Shown: piece after piece, positions 43,271-56,849 of the stretch
Numbering within the stretch: the first letter of the stretch is position 1
Layout: every line of letters starts with the position of its first letter
NCBI GenBank assembly: GCA_001414485.1
Contig: LLEY01000048.1
Span: forward strand, 186,001 to 250,000
Direction of reading: 5' to 3'
Source: Calycina herbarum
Taxonomy: Eukaryota > Ascomycota > Leotiomycetes > Helotiales > Pezizellaceae
DNA length: 64,000 bases
Notes under the pieces: generated by a model
Seen by the model: the letters and a program-made list of their open reading frames with translations, nothing else
Told to the model about the DNA's origin: nothing
Database searches by the model: none
Position numbers and translations under genes: made by a program

Positions 43271-45301
43271 TTAAGCCAACCTAACACCAGCCTGCCTATT
43301 CTTCTTAAGCTGCTGCGCCGCCGCACCACTCATACCACCCATCTGCGAGCCATCAAGTGAACTCTGAGCTTCTCGTCGTTTCTCATCCTCAATCTTCTTC
43401 AACATCTTCTCCGTCTTCTGCTTCCCACTGCCCTTACCGTGGAACTGATGCGATAAATGTTTGAAAGCTTCTTTCTGGTTCATACTCCGTCCGAAATCGT
43501 CGATGTATTTGAGTTCAACGTTGGGTTTGTATTCTTTGCTGAAATGCTCCGCGAGTTGTCGAGATTCTTGTTGATCACGGAAATTATTCTGGGAGCGTGC
43601 GTAGTCTTCCTTTTCACGGGCGGACATGCGGTCTAGACGGCCAGTGGTCCGATCGCGTTCTCGTTGGGAGCGAGCTTTCTTTTCGGCGTCTGCTTCGCGG
43701 CGTTGTTTTTCGGCGAGGAAGAGTTGTTTTCGTCGGTAGATTTCGTTGAGGTCTCCAGAGTCCTCGGTCTTGATGATACCTCGTTCTTTGAGGAGTTTGA
43801 GTGTTGAGCCAAGACCTCTATCTAGGTTGGCCTCACGGTCCAAACCAGTTTCGGTCATGTCATCGACTTCCATCTCCTCTCTTAGTAGACGTGCAGCACG
43901 ATCTTCTTCGTCTTCGAGATCAGCGTATGATTGCACCATGGTGACATCCCCCTCCTCGTCGGAATTGTCTCCCATTGCAGTGACACCTTCTGATTTTCTT
44001 AATGTAGAGCGTTTCTTCGGTTCAGGTGCACCAGGCTTTTGGAGATTTGCAACAAATTCGGATGTTTCGTCAATGACCAAGCCTCCTTCTTCCTCGTTTT
44101 CCGCAGCAGGTGTGGCAGAAGCCTCTTCTCGTATTTGTTGAGCGAGGTCCTCGGGTTTTATAATTTTTCGTTTCTTGAGCGCCTTTCGTCTTTGTGCTGC
44201 TAAAGAAGCCTGTAAGTCATCGTCATCAACAAAAGATATATCCTCGAAAGTCCTCTTTTTGATAGCCTCAACCGGTTTATCGATATCCATACTATCTTCA
44301 TCCGCCGGGGTATTCGCAGCCTCGACCACAGGAAATATATCGTCCTCGTCGACGGCTTTTTGGCGAGTCGACTTGGCCTTCTTTTTCTTGGGTTTCTTAA
44401 TCTTGACTTCTGACATGTCGAGGTAATCGGATTTTGGTTCATCATCTGAAGTCGCAATTAGTTTTTGAACAATAGCATGGTAGAAGGTTGTAGTGTACTT
44501 ACTCAGAATATCAAGACTAAAAGCTTTAGGCTTCATCTTTTGAACAGAACCAAGCTCAGCCAGAGTTTCTTTGGTGCTACCTTGGCCATCTAGTGTAAAC
44601 CTCGCACCCTTCTTTCCGACAATTTCTTCATCGTAATGAGCCAATATACTCTTTTCACCAGTCTCGTCTTCGACATCATTTGGATTGTAGACCGGCTTTT
44701 TCTTCTTGAGTTCTAACTTGTCGTGGAGCTTTTCCCTCTCGCGAAGATCCAGGTTCTCCAACTCATCGCCCTCTTCTTCATTCTCGTCGATGGTGGTATC
44801 TTTCAGTGTCAAAACCTGCTCTTCGCCTTCTTCGAATGTGTCGAGCTCGTGTCCAACCTTGACGCCTGCGAGATCTTTCGCTGTATACTCCGCGGCAGAT
44901 TCAGCATCTGCAAGTTCCTGTTCTCTCTTTCGGGCTTTATCGATTTCCTTTTGGCGTTTCTTCTGCTTCAACAGCCAACTCTTTGCATCAAGCTCGCCCT
45001 CATCTGCCTCTCCCAGGCCTTTGCCTTCTAATTTTGAAAATCGTTTCGCGGCATCCCGAGCCTTCTTGATCGCTTCAGCCTTTGCATCGCGCTTCTTCTT
45101 TGCGTCTTCGGCTTCTTGTATCTTGCGGTAGTTGTCATAACTTTCAGCCTGTCGACTTTCGAGGGTGCTGCCCAGATCTTCCGCGGGTTCTGGCGCTGCT
45201 TCTTTAAATACTGGACCAGTCGCGCCAGGAACTGGTAGTGGTTTCATACCCAGGGACACTCGAATCCGGTTCGTCTCCTCGATAGAGATTGCGTCCGACA
45301 T
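43271..45301 (-). CDS. SNU66: U4/U6.U5 tri-snRNP protein Snu66/SART-1
   Basis: Exons are 45301-44503 and 44445-43271; the intron 44502-44446 (57 bp, GTAAGT to TTCAG) is a multiple of three and so reads through. About 657 residues. Start MSDAISIEETNRIRVSLGMK is the conserved N-terminal motif (SixETNkiRislGlkPl). Long charged, helical, E/K/R-rich sequence follows, with the SART-1 signatures LREREKLHDKLE, GLGSTLKLLKERGII and KYIDDFGRSMNQKEAFKHLS, then FHGKGSGKQKTEK. It is a spliceosomal tri-snRNP component in the nucleus. The name SNU66 is that of the yeast orthologue. The frame runs further upstream to 45424, but the motif fixes the start at 45301. Confidence 0.92.
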   Translation of the reverse strand: MSDAISIEETNRIRVSLGMKPLPVPGATGPVFKEAAPEPAEDLGSTLESRQAESYDNYRKIQEAEDAKKKRDAKAEAIKKARDAAKRFSKLEGKGLGEADEGELDAKSWLLKQKKRQKEIDKARKREQELADAESAAEYTAKDLAGVKVGHELDTFEEGEEQVLTLKDTTIDENEEEGDELENLDLREREKLHDKLELKKKKPVYNPNDVEDETGEKSILAHYDEEIVGKKGARFTLDGQGSTKETLAELGSVQKMKPKAFSLDILSKYTTTFYHAIVQKLIATSDDEPKSDYLDMSEVKIKKPKKKKAKSTRQKAVDEDDIFPVVEAANTPADEDSMDIDKPVEAIKKRTFEDISFVDDDDLQASLAAQRRKALKKRKIIKPEDLAQQIREEASATPAAENEEEGGLVIDETSEFVANLQKPGAPEPKKRSTLRKSEGVTAMGDNSDEEGDVTMVQSYADLEDEEDRAARLLREEMEVDDMTETGLDREANLDRGLGSTLKLLKERGIIKTEDSGDLNEIYRRKQLFLAEKQRREADAEKKARSQRERDRTTGRLDRMSAREKEDYARSQNNFRDQQESRQLAEHFSKEYKPNVELKYIDDFGRSMNQKEAFKHLSHQFHGKGSGKQKTEKMLKKIEDEKRREAQSSLDGSQMGGMSGAAAQQLKKNRQAGVRLA

Positions 45302-45682
45302 GATGAAGTGTGTTTTCAATGTGCCGGGACGGGGTGGGTGAAATGCGACCGGGGAAATAAGTTGAGTTGAAATGGAATAATTGATTACTTCTGAAGATTG
45401 GCGGCTCCAAGTATGCCTAGCCACAATTCTCTAGCCACATCACGTGTCTAACCACTAGCGTCTCCACTAAATTTTCTATATTTGTTCGCGGCTCAACTTT
45501 TTCCTCTCTTCTTTTTTTCTTCTCCCAACACAGATTTGTGCCCAGTGTCCCTCCAACCCCCGGGTTGTGAGGTCGCATACTGCGGCAGTTCGATCGTCCT
45601 ATGGAGCCGTCAAACTCTATGGCGTCAATTTCCGATCGACAAATCTCAGAGTGATCGGTCCTCACGAAACCTGAATTCGCCG
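45302..45682. promoter_or_regulatory. Promoter region of SNU66
   Basis: 381 bp between the SNU66 start and the possible small gene on the same strand. TCACGTGT (CACGTG core) at about 45440. Confidence 0.3.
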
Positions 45683-45945
45683 TCAAAAGCTGAGCTCGGT
45701 GGACGAGTGTACTGAAGGTGTCATATTCCTAAACCCCTTCGCCGAGGCCGTTGGTCAGTGATGCAGGGGAAAACCATGACTTACCTACATATCGAATTGG
45801 AACTTGGGGATTTCTTTCTTTGGACGTCGCCGATGCGATTCGACTCGACCGACGATGATGGATAAAAGGCGCGGCCCTTTCGCGGAGGCGGCTTGGTGGT
45901 TTGAGGAGGAGGGCATACATGAGGAGGGACATACTGGGCTGGCAT
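45683..45945 (-). CDS. Possible small two-exon protein, 68 residues
   Basis: Exon 1 is 45945-45785 and exon 2 is 45728-45683, with a 56-bp GTAAGT/TTTAG intron containing CACTGAC. It encodes MPAQYVPPHVCPPPQTTKPP, then a basic Ser-rich region ending NSICR, then NMTPSVHSSTELSF. Consistent splice signals and frame support it; no family recognised. It could be a chance model. Confidence 0.35.
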
Positions 45946-47338
45946 ACGTCAGCAGTCGAGCAATAATTGGGAGCTCAACCGCTCATGGAATTATTCTCGA
46001 GGTGATCGTCTACATCTGTATCCTGATATAGACTCAACCTCCGTCTTAAACACCCTCTCGAAGCATCGCCTCTTCCTAGTTGAAATAAATTTATGGCTGG
46101 GAGTGTTGTAGACGGCCCGATCCTTATTTAGCAGAGGAGAAGCTGCCAGGTTCCTGTCTGCCAAACTATACTGTTGGATCTTGACTAGATTTTGCTCTTG
46201 CTTGACAAGACCTTGTACTTGCCATATTTCCGAGTCGAGTTGGCTCTAGGCCCTAAGTTCCAAAGAGCGTCGGCTGTTGCTTCTCTTTTGCAATCCGCTC
46301 GCTCCTTCCCCCAGCCCTTCTCTGTCCCTACAAATGCTTAACTGGAAGGTAATTGCCTCAAGCCTCCCCGCCCAGCTATGACAGTATGATTTCTTTAGAC
46401 GCACTCTTGTTGCGGCTTGGGGTTCTTCCCCAAGGGCATTTGGTGTTGTGAATAATAATCGGGGCAGCCTACCCAACGCGGACCTCATCTTGCTCTCGAA
46501 CTTGGTAAGCGGACGTTCCTCGGCTGGATTCTACACCTTCTATTTCATCCGACTTAGAGTTTACTTCAACTCCAAGTAGGAGAAGTGAATGCTTCAGGAA
46601 CGGACCGATAGAGAGGTGGTGTTACAGTATGGAGTATGTACCCCGCGGTAGAGACTGTGGGGTAAGCCATGCTCCGAGGCTTCTGGGTTTACCGGCATTG
46701 CTCAGGAACCACCAATGACCATCAACAACACAAATCACCATCTTTCCAGCCCGTCATTCTGTCACCATTCTGTGGAAGCTTTTTATCCGAATTCCACTTA
46801 TTAAGACGGTAAGAAACTCGCATCCTTCGCCGAAGCATCGGGATTGACTGCCCCTTTGGTGTTGCTTTCACAAGCTGCAGCGGGACAACCCAGGCATTCA
46901 CAAGCTTCCAGCTGTCAAATCTCTTCCCTGGGCTGTTCGAGAAGCAAGATTTCAGAATCAGACCATTCCCAACTAGGTCTCTCCATTTGCAAAAGCCGCT
47001 GAGTCAAATTAAGTTATTTCAAATCGCGGTTGCTGTTTTTGCGGCGTTCCTTCCCCATCAAGCTATTCCCCATCGCTCCTGCAGATGTCACCAACTCACC
47101 AAAGCAAACAGGCGTAACTCAGAAAACCCTGACGACCTGGTGCTTCCTGTTGCAGAGCAACCGCGGCCATATCGGCGGTACTTTTGTGTTGGCAGAGTAG
47201 GCTATGCCATTTCGGGATTTCTAAACGAATTTTCAACAATTCGTCTCTTGATATAAGTTCAAGATGGATGCCGTTCCTTACATTTCGTCACTCAACCCTT
47301 TCGCTTCTCTCAACCTCACTGCCGTTGCACAGCCCATC
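45946..47338. other. Intergenic, no gene seen
   Basis: 1.4 kb with only short frames. The last part is the promoter and leader of the glucoamylase gene. Confidence 0.4.
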
Positions 47339-49439
<2,101 letters not shown>

Positions 49440-51089
49440 GTGTGAAGAGGAAGGAACGTGGGGTCTTTGGTTTGGGAGATGGGTTGTGGAGAGGTCATGA
49501 GTTATGAAGGATGAGGATGAAAAAAGCATACGCATTTTGAGGGAGTACATATTTTTGCATTTCGGTTGCTTTCTCTTAAGTGTTGTTTTCTTTGGGTTCA
49601 ATTCAATTGTATATATTTATTCTTGTTCATCCGGTTTGCAAATTTGCAAATTAATTGACTCGTTTGTCTCTTAAGTAATCGTAAATACTAATAGACAGCA
49701 TTGCCCTTATTTCTCATCCCCTTAAAAAAAGCGGGGGTATTCCTGTCAGAAAGGACGGGTATATCTGACAGTAAACATTCACAGTTTCTACCATACACAT
49801 AGGATCTGAACTTGCTTTTAGTGAATTGAAGCTGGTACGTCAATATGCCAGGTCTTGTTATTGAACTGTTGCGGTCCCATCCATTCTAGCCAAAATAACA
49901 CCGCCACCTGTATCGCAAGGTACATCGCGGGAGGAGGCAAAGCCTCGCCGTACGCTATCGCAACAAATTGAGCAACGGGAGTAGTAGGAGGTTATCGCGA
50001 ACGATTCGACTGTTATAGAAAACGATTTAGCGAAGGTTAATAAGTAGCGAGTAAGATACTAGTAGAAAAGATTAATCGTGCCTAGGCATGGCACTACTGG
50101 CCCTTCGCAAGCTCAAATGCTATTCCTACGATTATCATGATAGAGGATACGACGGTGGAGGATGACAGAAAATCAAACGTAGTGAATGCTCGGATGGCAA
50201 TCCAGGGAAGTGATGAAACTAATAAATGAATGAAAGAGTAGTGAGTTGTTGACTTAAATATTCCTACTTTATTACTACAAGAAAACTCTTATTTCGAATA
50301 AAAGATTTAATGGGTCTTGAAACAAGAGTAATGTAGTCATTACCTATTATTTTAGAGGCATATCTGGTATTTATGATCAATTCAAGAGCAAAATAGTCAA
50401 ATACTGAAAATTCAAAATGAACTCAGAACTTCATGCATAAGGTCGCTGTATCTCTTCCACCTACAGACGCAGCTGCCATCGCTAAATTTGATAATATTTA
50501 GTGGTCGTTGGAAACCGCGCCTTATCCTCTGCCCAACTAACATGATCTTGACTTGGGCTGCTACCGTCATGCATGTTTCTCTAGAGTCTAAATAGGTAAA
50601 ACCATACAAATTCTTGTAGAATATTTACAAAATGGAGTTATTTATTTCTCTTTACTTAAGATTATCTTTTCTATTGTCTTTTTCTCTTAAAAAGAACTGT
50701 TCAAGTAAAAAGATACTACTATTTATCATGATATTCTAATAAGGTTGCTAAATTAATTTCTTCATAGTTGTTTCTGTAACTAAAATCTTGGTGAGGCGGC
50801 TCAACTTCGGTCTCTCAAACGTCTAGTAAGTGCAGTCAACGCGCTGAGAATTAGCCGAACCCCTGGTGGCAACTTTGAGGCCGTTTGTTACCAAATGCAC
50901 ACTTGACAATAGTAAAAAACCACGAAATCGGCATGAAAATTAGGTAGCAGCATGTTTTTGGTTCACGCAGAGGTAAGCACGTGAGTCGACGTAATCGCAC
51001 CCAGCTCAAGCCTTTTCTTTTAAAAAACCTTGTATTTTATTGACTGGCCACAACTTCATCTCTGCAACACTTTCTCTCATAACTCGAAA
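49440..51089. other. Intergenic, partly AT-rich
   Basis: No gene. A short hairpin (CTGTCAGA with TCTGACAG, about 49750-49780) and a degraded repeat-like stretch (49900-50110) are the only visible structures. The end is the leader of the 2EXR gene. Confidence 0.35.
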
Positions 51090-51696
51090 ATGGCCACCGC
51101 AGCTGCACCCAGGGCGCAATTATCTTGCAGCGACTTGCAGCGGGATGATGTCTTTTTGCTCTTCCTTTTCCTTCTACCAGAGATGCAAAAAATGATATGG
51201 GAGGCAAATGCTGCCACAGAAACCATTGTTAGAATCGCTGAGTTAGAGACCACGTTTTGGAACGACGAGCTTGGAGAGCAAGATACGATGTTCAGCCTCG
51301 AGAATAAACGCCCACACAGCGCTTTACACGTCTGCTACACAGCAAGGATCTTTACACTGCCACAACTGCAAAGGCACGACTATGACACGGTGGTTAAACG
51401 CTGGGAGAACGGTGTAGAGAAGGAAATATCGGAGGCTCGATACATTTTTCTGTCCCACGACACCACTTTCCTCTTCTCCAGTCCATTTCAGCTCGTATTC
51501 TTCACATCTATTGGAGGTCCTGAGCAAATGTTCCTCTTCAAAACTAGGTTCATGAAGAACATCGCGTTTGAAAATACCGTGAAGAGGACTGAGAGAGGAC
51601 CCAAGGCAAAAAGACTATTTCGACCAAAGAAGCGTCTTGTGGGGGTAAGATTGCTGGAAGAGCTTCTGCCAATGTTTCTCGGATTGGAGACACTTA
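51090..51696 (+). pseudogene. 2EXR gene, 5' part, split by a transposon
   Basis: Starts MATAAAPRAQLSCSD. 2EXR opening DVFLLFLFLLPEMQKMIWEA, then LHVCYTARIFTLPQLQRHDY, HDTTFLFSSPFQLVFFTS, and KKRLVGVRLLEELLPMFLGL. At codon LETL the reading frame meets the left end of the hAT element (51697) and stops eight bases into it. The remaining coding sequence resumes at 54359. This is the third 2EXR gene in the window. Confidence 0.7.
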
Positions 51697-54350
51697 CAGT
51701 GTGAGCAAGGAATACTCAGGTACTCAAGTAGTACTCTGAGTAGTGTGAGTAGAGTAGAGTAGAGTAGTACTTAAATTTCGATTGAGTAGAGTAGAGTAGT
51801 TACTTATGACTACTCAAGTAGTACTCTGAGTAGTATACTATAAATAGAAATAAATAACTAAAGTAACGTGTTTCACAAGCGAGTCGCCCACTTTTTCAAC
51901 CTAGTGTTATTATAATACAAAATACTCAACACTATACAAAGTTATTATTACTATAGAAGCTATCTAGTATTCTTTAGAACTTTCGCTATCTTCTATATCT
52001 AATATTTCTGCCTAATAAGTATGAGAATTATACCTAGTTTTACTATAACAGCTACAGTGCCTATCTACGCGAACTCTCTTCCTAGACTCTTTACCTTATT
52101 TCTAGCTACTATTTTCCTTAGATATAATTAAATCAGCTACGTCGCCTACTGTTAATGTCTCTTAACTCTTAATATACTTCCTCTTACAACTTTTACGCTT
52201 AGTTGTAGCCTTAGTTATTATACGAAGACTAGTAATTTCCTTATATATTAATACTATATTATATATCACCCTAGTTAAGCCTTTTTCGAGTTGATTAAGA
52301 GACTGAATAATAGAACTAGGTAACGAGTCTTAATATCTTTAAATCCGATCTCAAATAAGCGTTGATTAAGCTATTATTTCGTATATGTTACTTAGTGTTT
52401 TAGGTATCTATAGAGTGTCTTCTAGTATTGTTAGTATTAACGTATAAAGCCTTAAATTAAGCTTTGATAATATAGCTTCTAGGCTATATAGGACTAGCCT
52501 AGCCCCTTTAAAACTCGTGTAGATGTTATCCTTTGTAAATGCTTTATAAAAAGCTACTTTAAACACTAGAAGAAAGGTTTCTTTAGTAATATAATTAATA
52601 TAATTCTATACTAAGCCTAATAACTTAGCTCTATACGCTCGCTTTAACAGCGAGAAGCAGACTATATTAAGCAGCTATAGTAGGTGCGATAAGTGTAGAG
52701 GTATATAAAGAGTAATAATATTTAAGTCTTTATAAAGTTACTAGAATTTAAGTAAGTTATAGCTTTTATAACTATTAATAATTAATAAACGATACCCTCC
52801 TATACTTTATACCTTTATATACTTGTTAAAATACTTTAACTATATAACTCTAAGCTTATTATTTATCTAGCTGTTATTACTAACCTTAATTACCTAATCG
52901 TGTAGTATATATATGTCTTAGTACTAGGTAGAAATAAGTACTTTACCTATAAATATAATAAATAGCAGGATTGCCTATCCTATTATATTAACTTCCTAAA
53001 TAACTATAACCTACTCGCGATTACCTAGCTAAACTTGCTTTTGCTTCCTACGCGTTTCTAAGCTTATAATAACAAGTTAGAACGAAATAACTCCTATTAT
53101 AAAGCTACTTTTGTTAAAGTTATAAATATCCTTATCTTAAATACTATATTTCTCTTTAATAGACTATATAAGCGTAAACCATAGGCTAATAACTCGCAGA
53201 TCCTTAGTTAAAGCTTGCTAATAATTATATAAACGATTCTATCGAGTTTTAAGCTTAGGTATATGTTTTATAAAGTTATCCGGCCAGTTCTTGCCTATAG
53301 GCTTTCTATTACGCTCTCTTAGCAGATTGTTAGCTATATCTCGTACTATATCCCTTATAGGCGAAAACCCTCGCGAATCTAACTCTAATATATATCTAAC
53401 TATTACCTCCTCCTCTGGCTTTCTAAGCTTTTTCGAATTAGGCTAGTAATCGCGTTATAAGGGCTTTCTAGCGCGTCGATTAGAGAGAGTCTTTTAAGGA
53501 ACATAGTAAATCTTTGTAGCGCTTCGTTTAGTTAATAACGTGTTGTTTTCGAGTTCTTAGATTACTAAAATAATATTAGCTTCTTAAGAAGGTAATTAAA
53601 CGTTGTAGTATTAAGCTATTATAATTTAAAGGTGGTATATAGTACGCGACGAGGAAAGTGGGCGACCCGCTTATGTAGGCGACTCGCTTATAAAACACGT
53701 TAAGTAGTTATTCTTAAAGACTATATCTTTATCCTTCTCTCTTTTCTTTCTTTCTTCTTCAGTCTCTTCTTCTAGATAAAGGCCCTATCTTTTTAGACTA
53801 ATTATAGTCTTATTAGTAGGTAGATTAGTATTTAGAAGTTTTATTTTTAAGCTAGATAAGTATTAGTATATATATATATATATTATTAGATATTTAAGAA
53901 GAAGGATTACTTATAAGTTATATTCCTCCTCTAAGTGTCTCTTTATATCTATTATAAATCTAGAAGAAAGACCGATTCTAAGAAGACTCTTCTTTTTTAC
54001 TCTAGAATCTAAGATTAAAGCTATATATAAAGCTCTATTCTTAGATTCGAGAACTCTACTCTTAAGATAGTACTTTCTTAGCTTAGCTATACCTTTATTA
54101 AGAGCGTCTATAAAAATCTTTTATCCCCTTTAAGAGTTAGTTATATATAAATAAGTAAGAAGTAAGAAAGAGAGTAGAAAAGAGATCTCGCTTAAGCTCC
54201 TAGCAGCCCCGGAGCCCACTCCGACGCCACTCCGAGTCTCGGCCCGAATACTCAGAGTACTATAAGTAGAGTAGAGTAGTACTTAAAATCGGTTGAGTAG
54301 AGTAGAGTAGTGGTCACTACTCTACTCTACTCTACTTATTTCTTACACTG
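51697..54350. mobile_element. hAT-type non-autonomous element with perfect 8-bp target duplication
   Basis: 2654 bp. Ends CAGTGTGAG and, inverted, CAGTGTAAG, flanked by GACACTTA on both sides (51689-51696 and 54351-54358). Gagtag/ctactc subterminal repeats lie at about 51715-51830 and 54240-54340. CAGTG ends with an 8-bp duplication define the hAT superfamily. Without the nested 1835-bp element it is only about 820 bp, with no visible transposase. The interior is TA-rich and RIP-like. Its shorter relative lies at 22527-22972. Confidence 0.85.
51866..53700 (-). mobile_element. Nested degraded pogo/Fot1-type element
   Basis: 1835 bp, ACGTGTTT.A.AAGCGAGTCG inverted repeats at both ends, TA duplication (51864-51865 and 53701-53702). 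The right repeat has a second, tandem copy of the GCGRGTCGCC word. Minus-strand sequence around 53150-53440 still reads LRKPEEEVIVRYILELDSRG and then GKNWPDNFIKHIPKLKTR, the pogo-family N-terminal helix-turn-helix/CENP-B region. Stops occur every few codons, nearly all TAA or TAG, as expected after RIP. Confidence 0.8.
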
Positions 54351-54358
54351 GACACTTA

Positions 54359-54495
54359 TGATCATCAAGCCGAATTAGGGAAATGTTGGAAATGCAGCGT
54401 TCAGAAGAAACGTCAAAGCCTGCCTCGAACGCCTCAAGGAGGTCATGGAAAAAAACTCTGAAAGACAAGATACCAAATACCGCTCCCTTTTCTAA
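54359..54495 (+). pseudogene. 2EXR gene, 3' part after the transposon
   Basis: In frame with 51696 after removing the element and one target copy: LETL then MIIKPN, a TAG, then GNVGNAAFRRNVKACLERLK and a stop at 54493-54495. The coding-like helix after the TAG suggests the stop is secondary damage. A further stretch to 54619 may also derive from the gene. Confidence 0.5.
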
Positions 54496-56228
54496 AACGT
54501 GGGTTAGCTTCCATTCAAGGGCACCATCCACCAGATCCTTTCCAGTTTCGTCGTGGTGCAGCAACCCGGTGGTTACCTTCGTCACAAAAGACCAGTTTCG
54601 TGCTTCACGCACATGGTAAATGTAAGTATAAGCTCCAATCTCTCTGCCAACCCATTCTAATCGACCTTTGCTTCTAGGACCCGCGGATCCAACTTCAGCT
54701 TTCGCATATACGATGTCGCCCCCCCCCCCCACAAACGACTAATTTACAAGGTCGAAAACGAGGATATGGAGTGGGAATGATGCTTTTGGGCTTGACCAAA
54801 CACGATTATGCTAGGAAACACGATATTGTGCGAGCGAAATTTTATTGAGGCCATTCTTTGTTTCTTCACACTGGCATAAAGATATGATCGGGGAAGGAGA
54901 GCTTGGTTTGGGTCCAAAGATTGACGCAGAACACGGTCTCGATGAAGTGTCTGTTTCCTAGCTATACGTTTTGAGAATTTTCAGAAATGGAAAAGAGTTT
55001 TCAAACGCATATTACAGCCAAGCAACCAAAGAGTAGTCTATGAAGAGAGGTGATGTGGTTGAGTCTTTAATTTTGAAAATACCAATTGTGTGATTAAATT
55101 CGAGGTTGCTTTGCTTGTGAGGCAACTATTTGGGTCAAAAGACCGTTAAAAAAGTAGAACAAAGAGAGTGCGATAATTATACTACATCTTATTATGCTTG
55201 CTCATCACCTACAGTCAGGGTCAACTTATAACCGACATATGCCACTTTTGCACCCAAACGCGGGGTAAACACCTTAAAATATTTATGCCTTCTGCTTATT
55301 TATAATATAATTACTTTGAGGGGTTAACTAATTCGAGAGTTAACTATAATTCTATCTACTTGAATTACCTAGCAGATCTATACGTAAAAAGTTATTATGT
55401 AGTTAAGTAAGGCAAAGTAGCAAATTACACGTTTTACACCAAAAAGTAAGCGAAAACACCGAGAAAAACGCAACACCCCGCACGCATAAAGATTATATAA
55501 GCAGCACAGCTTACTAGCATTGCGCATTAAATCAAAAGATAGATAGACTACTTCTTAAACTGAATTCTTAATCTTAGAAAAATCTATGGAGCGTAAGAGT
55601 AAAGATATGTGTTCGCAGAGTGGGTAAAACAGCTGTTTTTGGTGGGGTTTTGGAAAGTGTCGGTTATAAGTTGTCTAGTACTGTATGCACTAGCAAACTT
55701 TCCCATATTCCTCATTTTGTGTCGGGAGTTTTTAGTCTATGATAAACTAAAGATATACATGCACGTCAATCCAAAAGAGGGAATAGAGGGGTAGGGAGTA
55801 CGTGAGTGGCTGTTTCGATGTAACCTTGGAGAGTTCCGGTGGCTTACTTGCAGCCTACTCGCAGCTTACTCAACAAAAGAGTTAGACAAAAGAAGTGTGG
55901 GAATATCAATGTTCCCAGCCACCCAGAATAACTGGCCCCGATTATCGGCACTTGAATTCAATTCCTACCAATCTTGTTCCGATCAATCATACTCTTCTCG
56001 GCTTTGTTTCAATTATTCCTTTCTTGCTACTTTACAGCTTACATCTACGTGCCAGTTCTATTGATTAGTACTGTGATTGTTCAATTGGCACTTCGAGGGC
56101 TGGATTTTAATCAATGGTTAGAAGTCTATTGGGACTGACTTAGTTTACGCTTTTGAGGTATACCACAATAACTCAAAACTTAACCTTCGCGACAAAAGTT
56201 ACTAGTCAGCCACCCACACCAGCCTGAA
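54496..56228. other. Intergenic, no gene seen
   Basis: 1.7 kb, AT-rich. A 61-codon frame at 55609-55794 has a membrane-like segment but no start context or match. A poly-C run of 12 is at 54719-54730. Confidence 0.4.
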
Positions 56229-56849
56229 TCACTTTTTCTGCTCAACACCCTTAAGTACCTCCTCACTCAGAATATCTCCCCCCTCCCTAATCCACTCATC
56301 GACGCCCTTACCAAGTTCCCCAAGACAAAATCCTACCCCCTCCAATTTCTCAATACCAATCTTCACCCGTACGAAATCCGTCTTCAAACCATGTCTATTC
56401 AACATCCCCATCACAACCTGTATATGACCGCAATGCTCCTCGAAACCCCGAGAGAAAATCAGAAGCTCGTTGAAATTCGAGAGAAGGAAGTCTTTTCGGA
56501 GCTTTGGTGTTTTTGCGATTGCTTCATGTAGCGTCATGGTGTCCGTGAGAATGGGGAAATGGGCGAAACGAGTGGCGGTTTCTATGAGTTTGTGGGTGGT
56601 TGGGGAGTATGGTGTGACGGTTGTTTTTGCGGAGGGCTTGGCGGGTTGTTTGTTTGTCTGCTTCTTGTTGAGGGAGGTATCCGGGGTTTGCGGGGCGGTG
56701 GGAATGTGGACCTGGAGGTTGGCATTTTTGGGGGTTTTGCGCGTGGTTGATGATGGCTTTTTGATTGTTGTCGGGGATTGCTTGGCTGTCTTTTTGGGGG
56801 TTTTGCGCGTGGTTGGGGATGTCTTTTTTGTGGGAGGGATTGTTGCCAT
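56229..56849 (-). CDS. Uncharacterised protein with Lys/Thr/Pro-rich N-terminus
   Basis: 206 residues from MATIPPTKKTSPTTRKTPKK (first ATG in the frame; open upstream only via TTG). The N-terminal 80 residues are disordered with repeats of the type SPTTRKTPKK / SPTTIKKP / SSTTRKTPKN. The C-terminal 120 residues look folded: THKLIETATRFAHFPILTDT, LHEAIAKTPKLRKDFLLSNF, then ELLIFSRGFEEHCGHIQVVM, DFVRVKIGIEKLEGVGFCLG, ending in an acidic/basic helix. Basic disordered N-termini often mean a nuclear or nucleolar protein. Family not recognised. Confidence 0.6.
   Translation of the reverse strand: MATIPPTKKTSPTTRKTPKKTAKQSPTTIKKPSSTTRKTPKNANLQVHIPTAPQTPDTSLNKKQTNKQPAKPSAKTTVTPYSPTTHKLIETATRFAHFPILTDTMTLHEAIAKTPKLRKDFLLSNFNELLIFSRGFEEHCGHIQVVMGMLNRHGLKTDFVRVKIGIEKLEGVGFCLGELGKGVDEWIREGGDILSEEVLKGVEQKK

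Noticed and set aside
54343..54732. 129-codon minus-strand frame
   Set aside because: Antisense to the 3' fragment of the split 2EXR gene; starts inside the hAT-type element end and ends in it.
55609..55794. Small membrane-protein ORF
   Set aside because: Single hydrophobic frame in AT-rich spacer, no leader, no conservation evidence.
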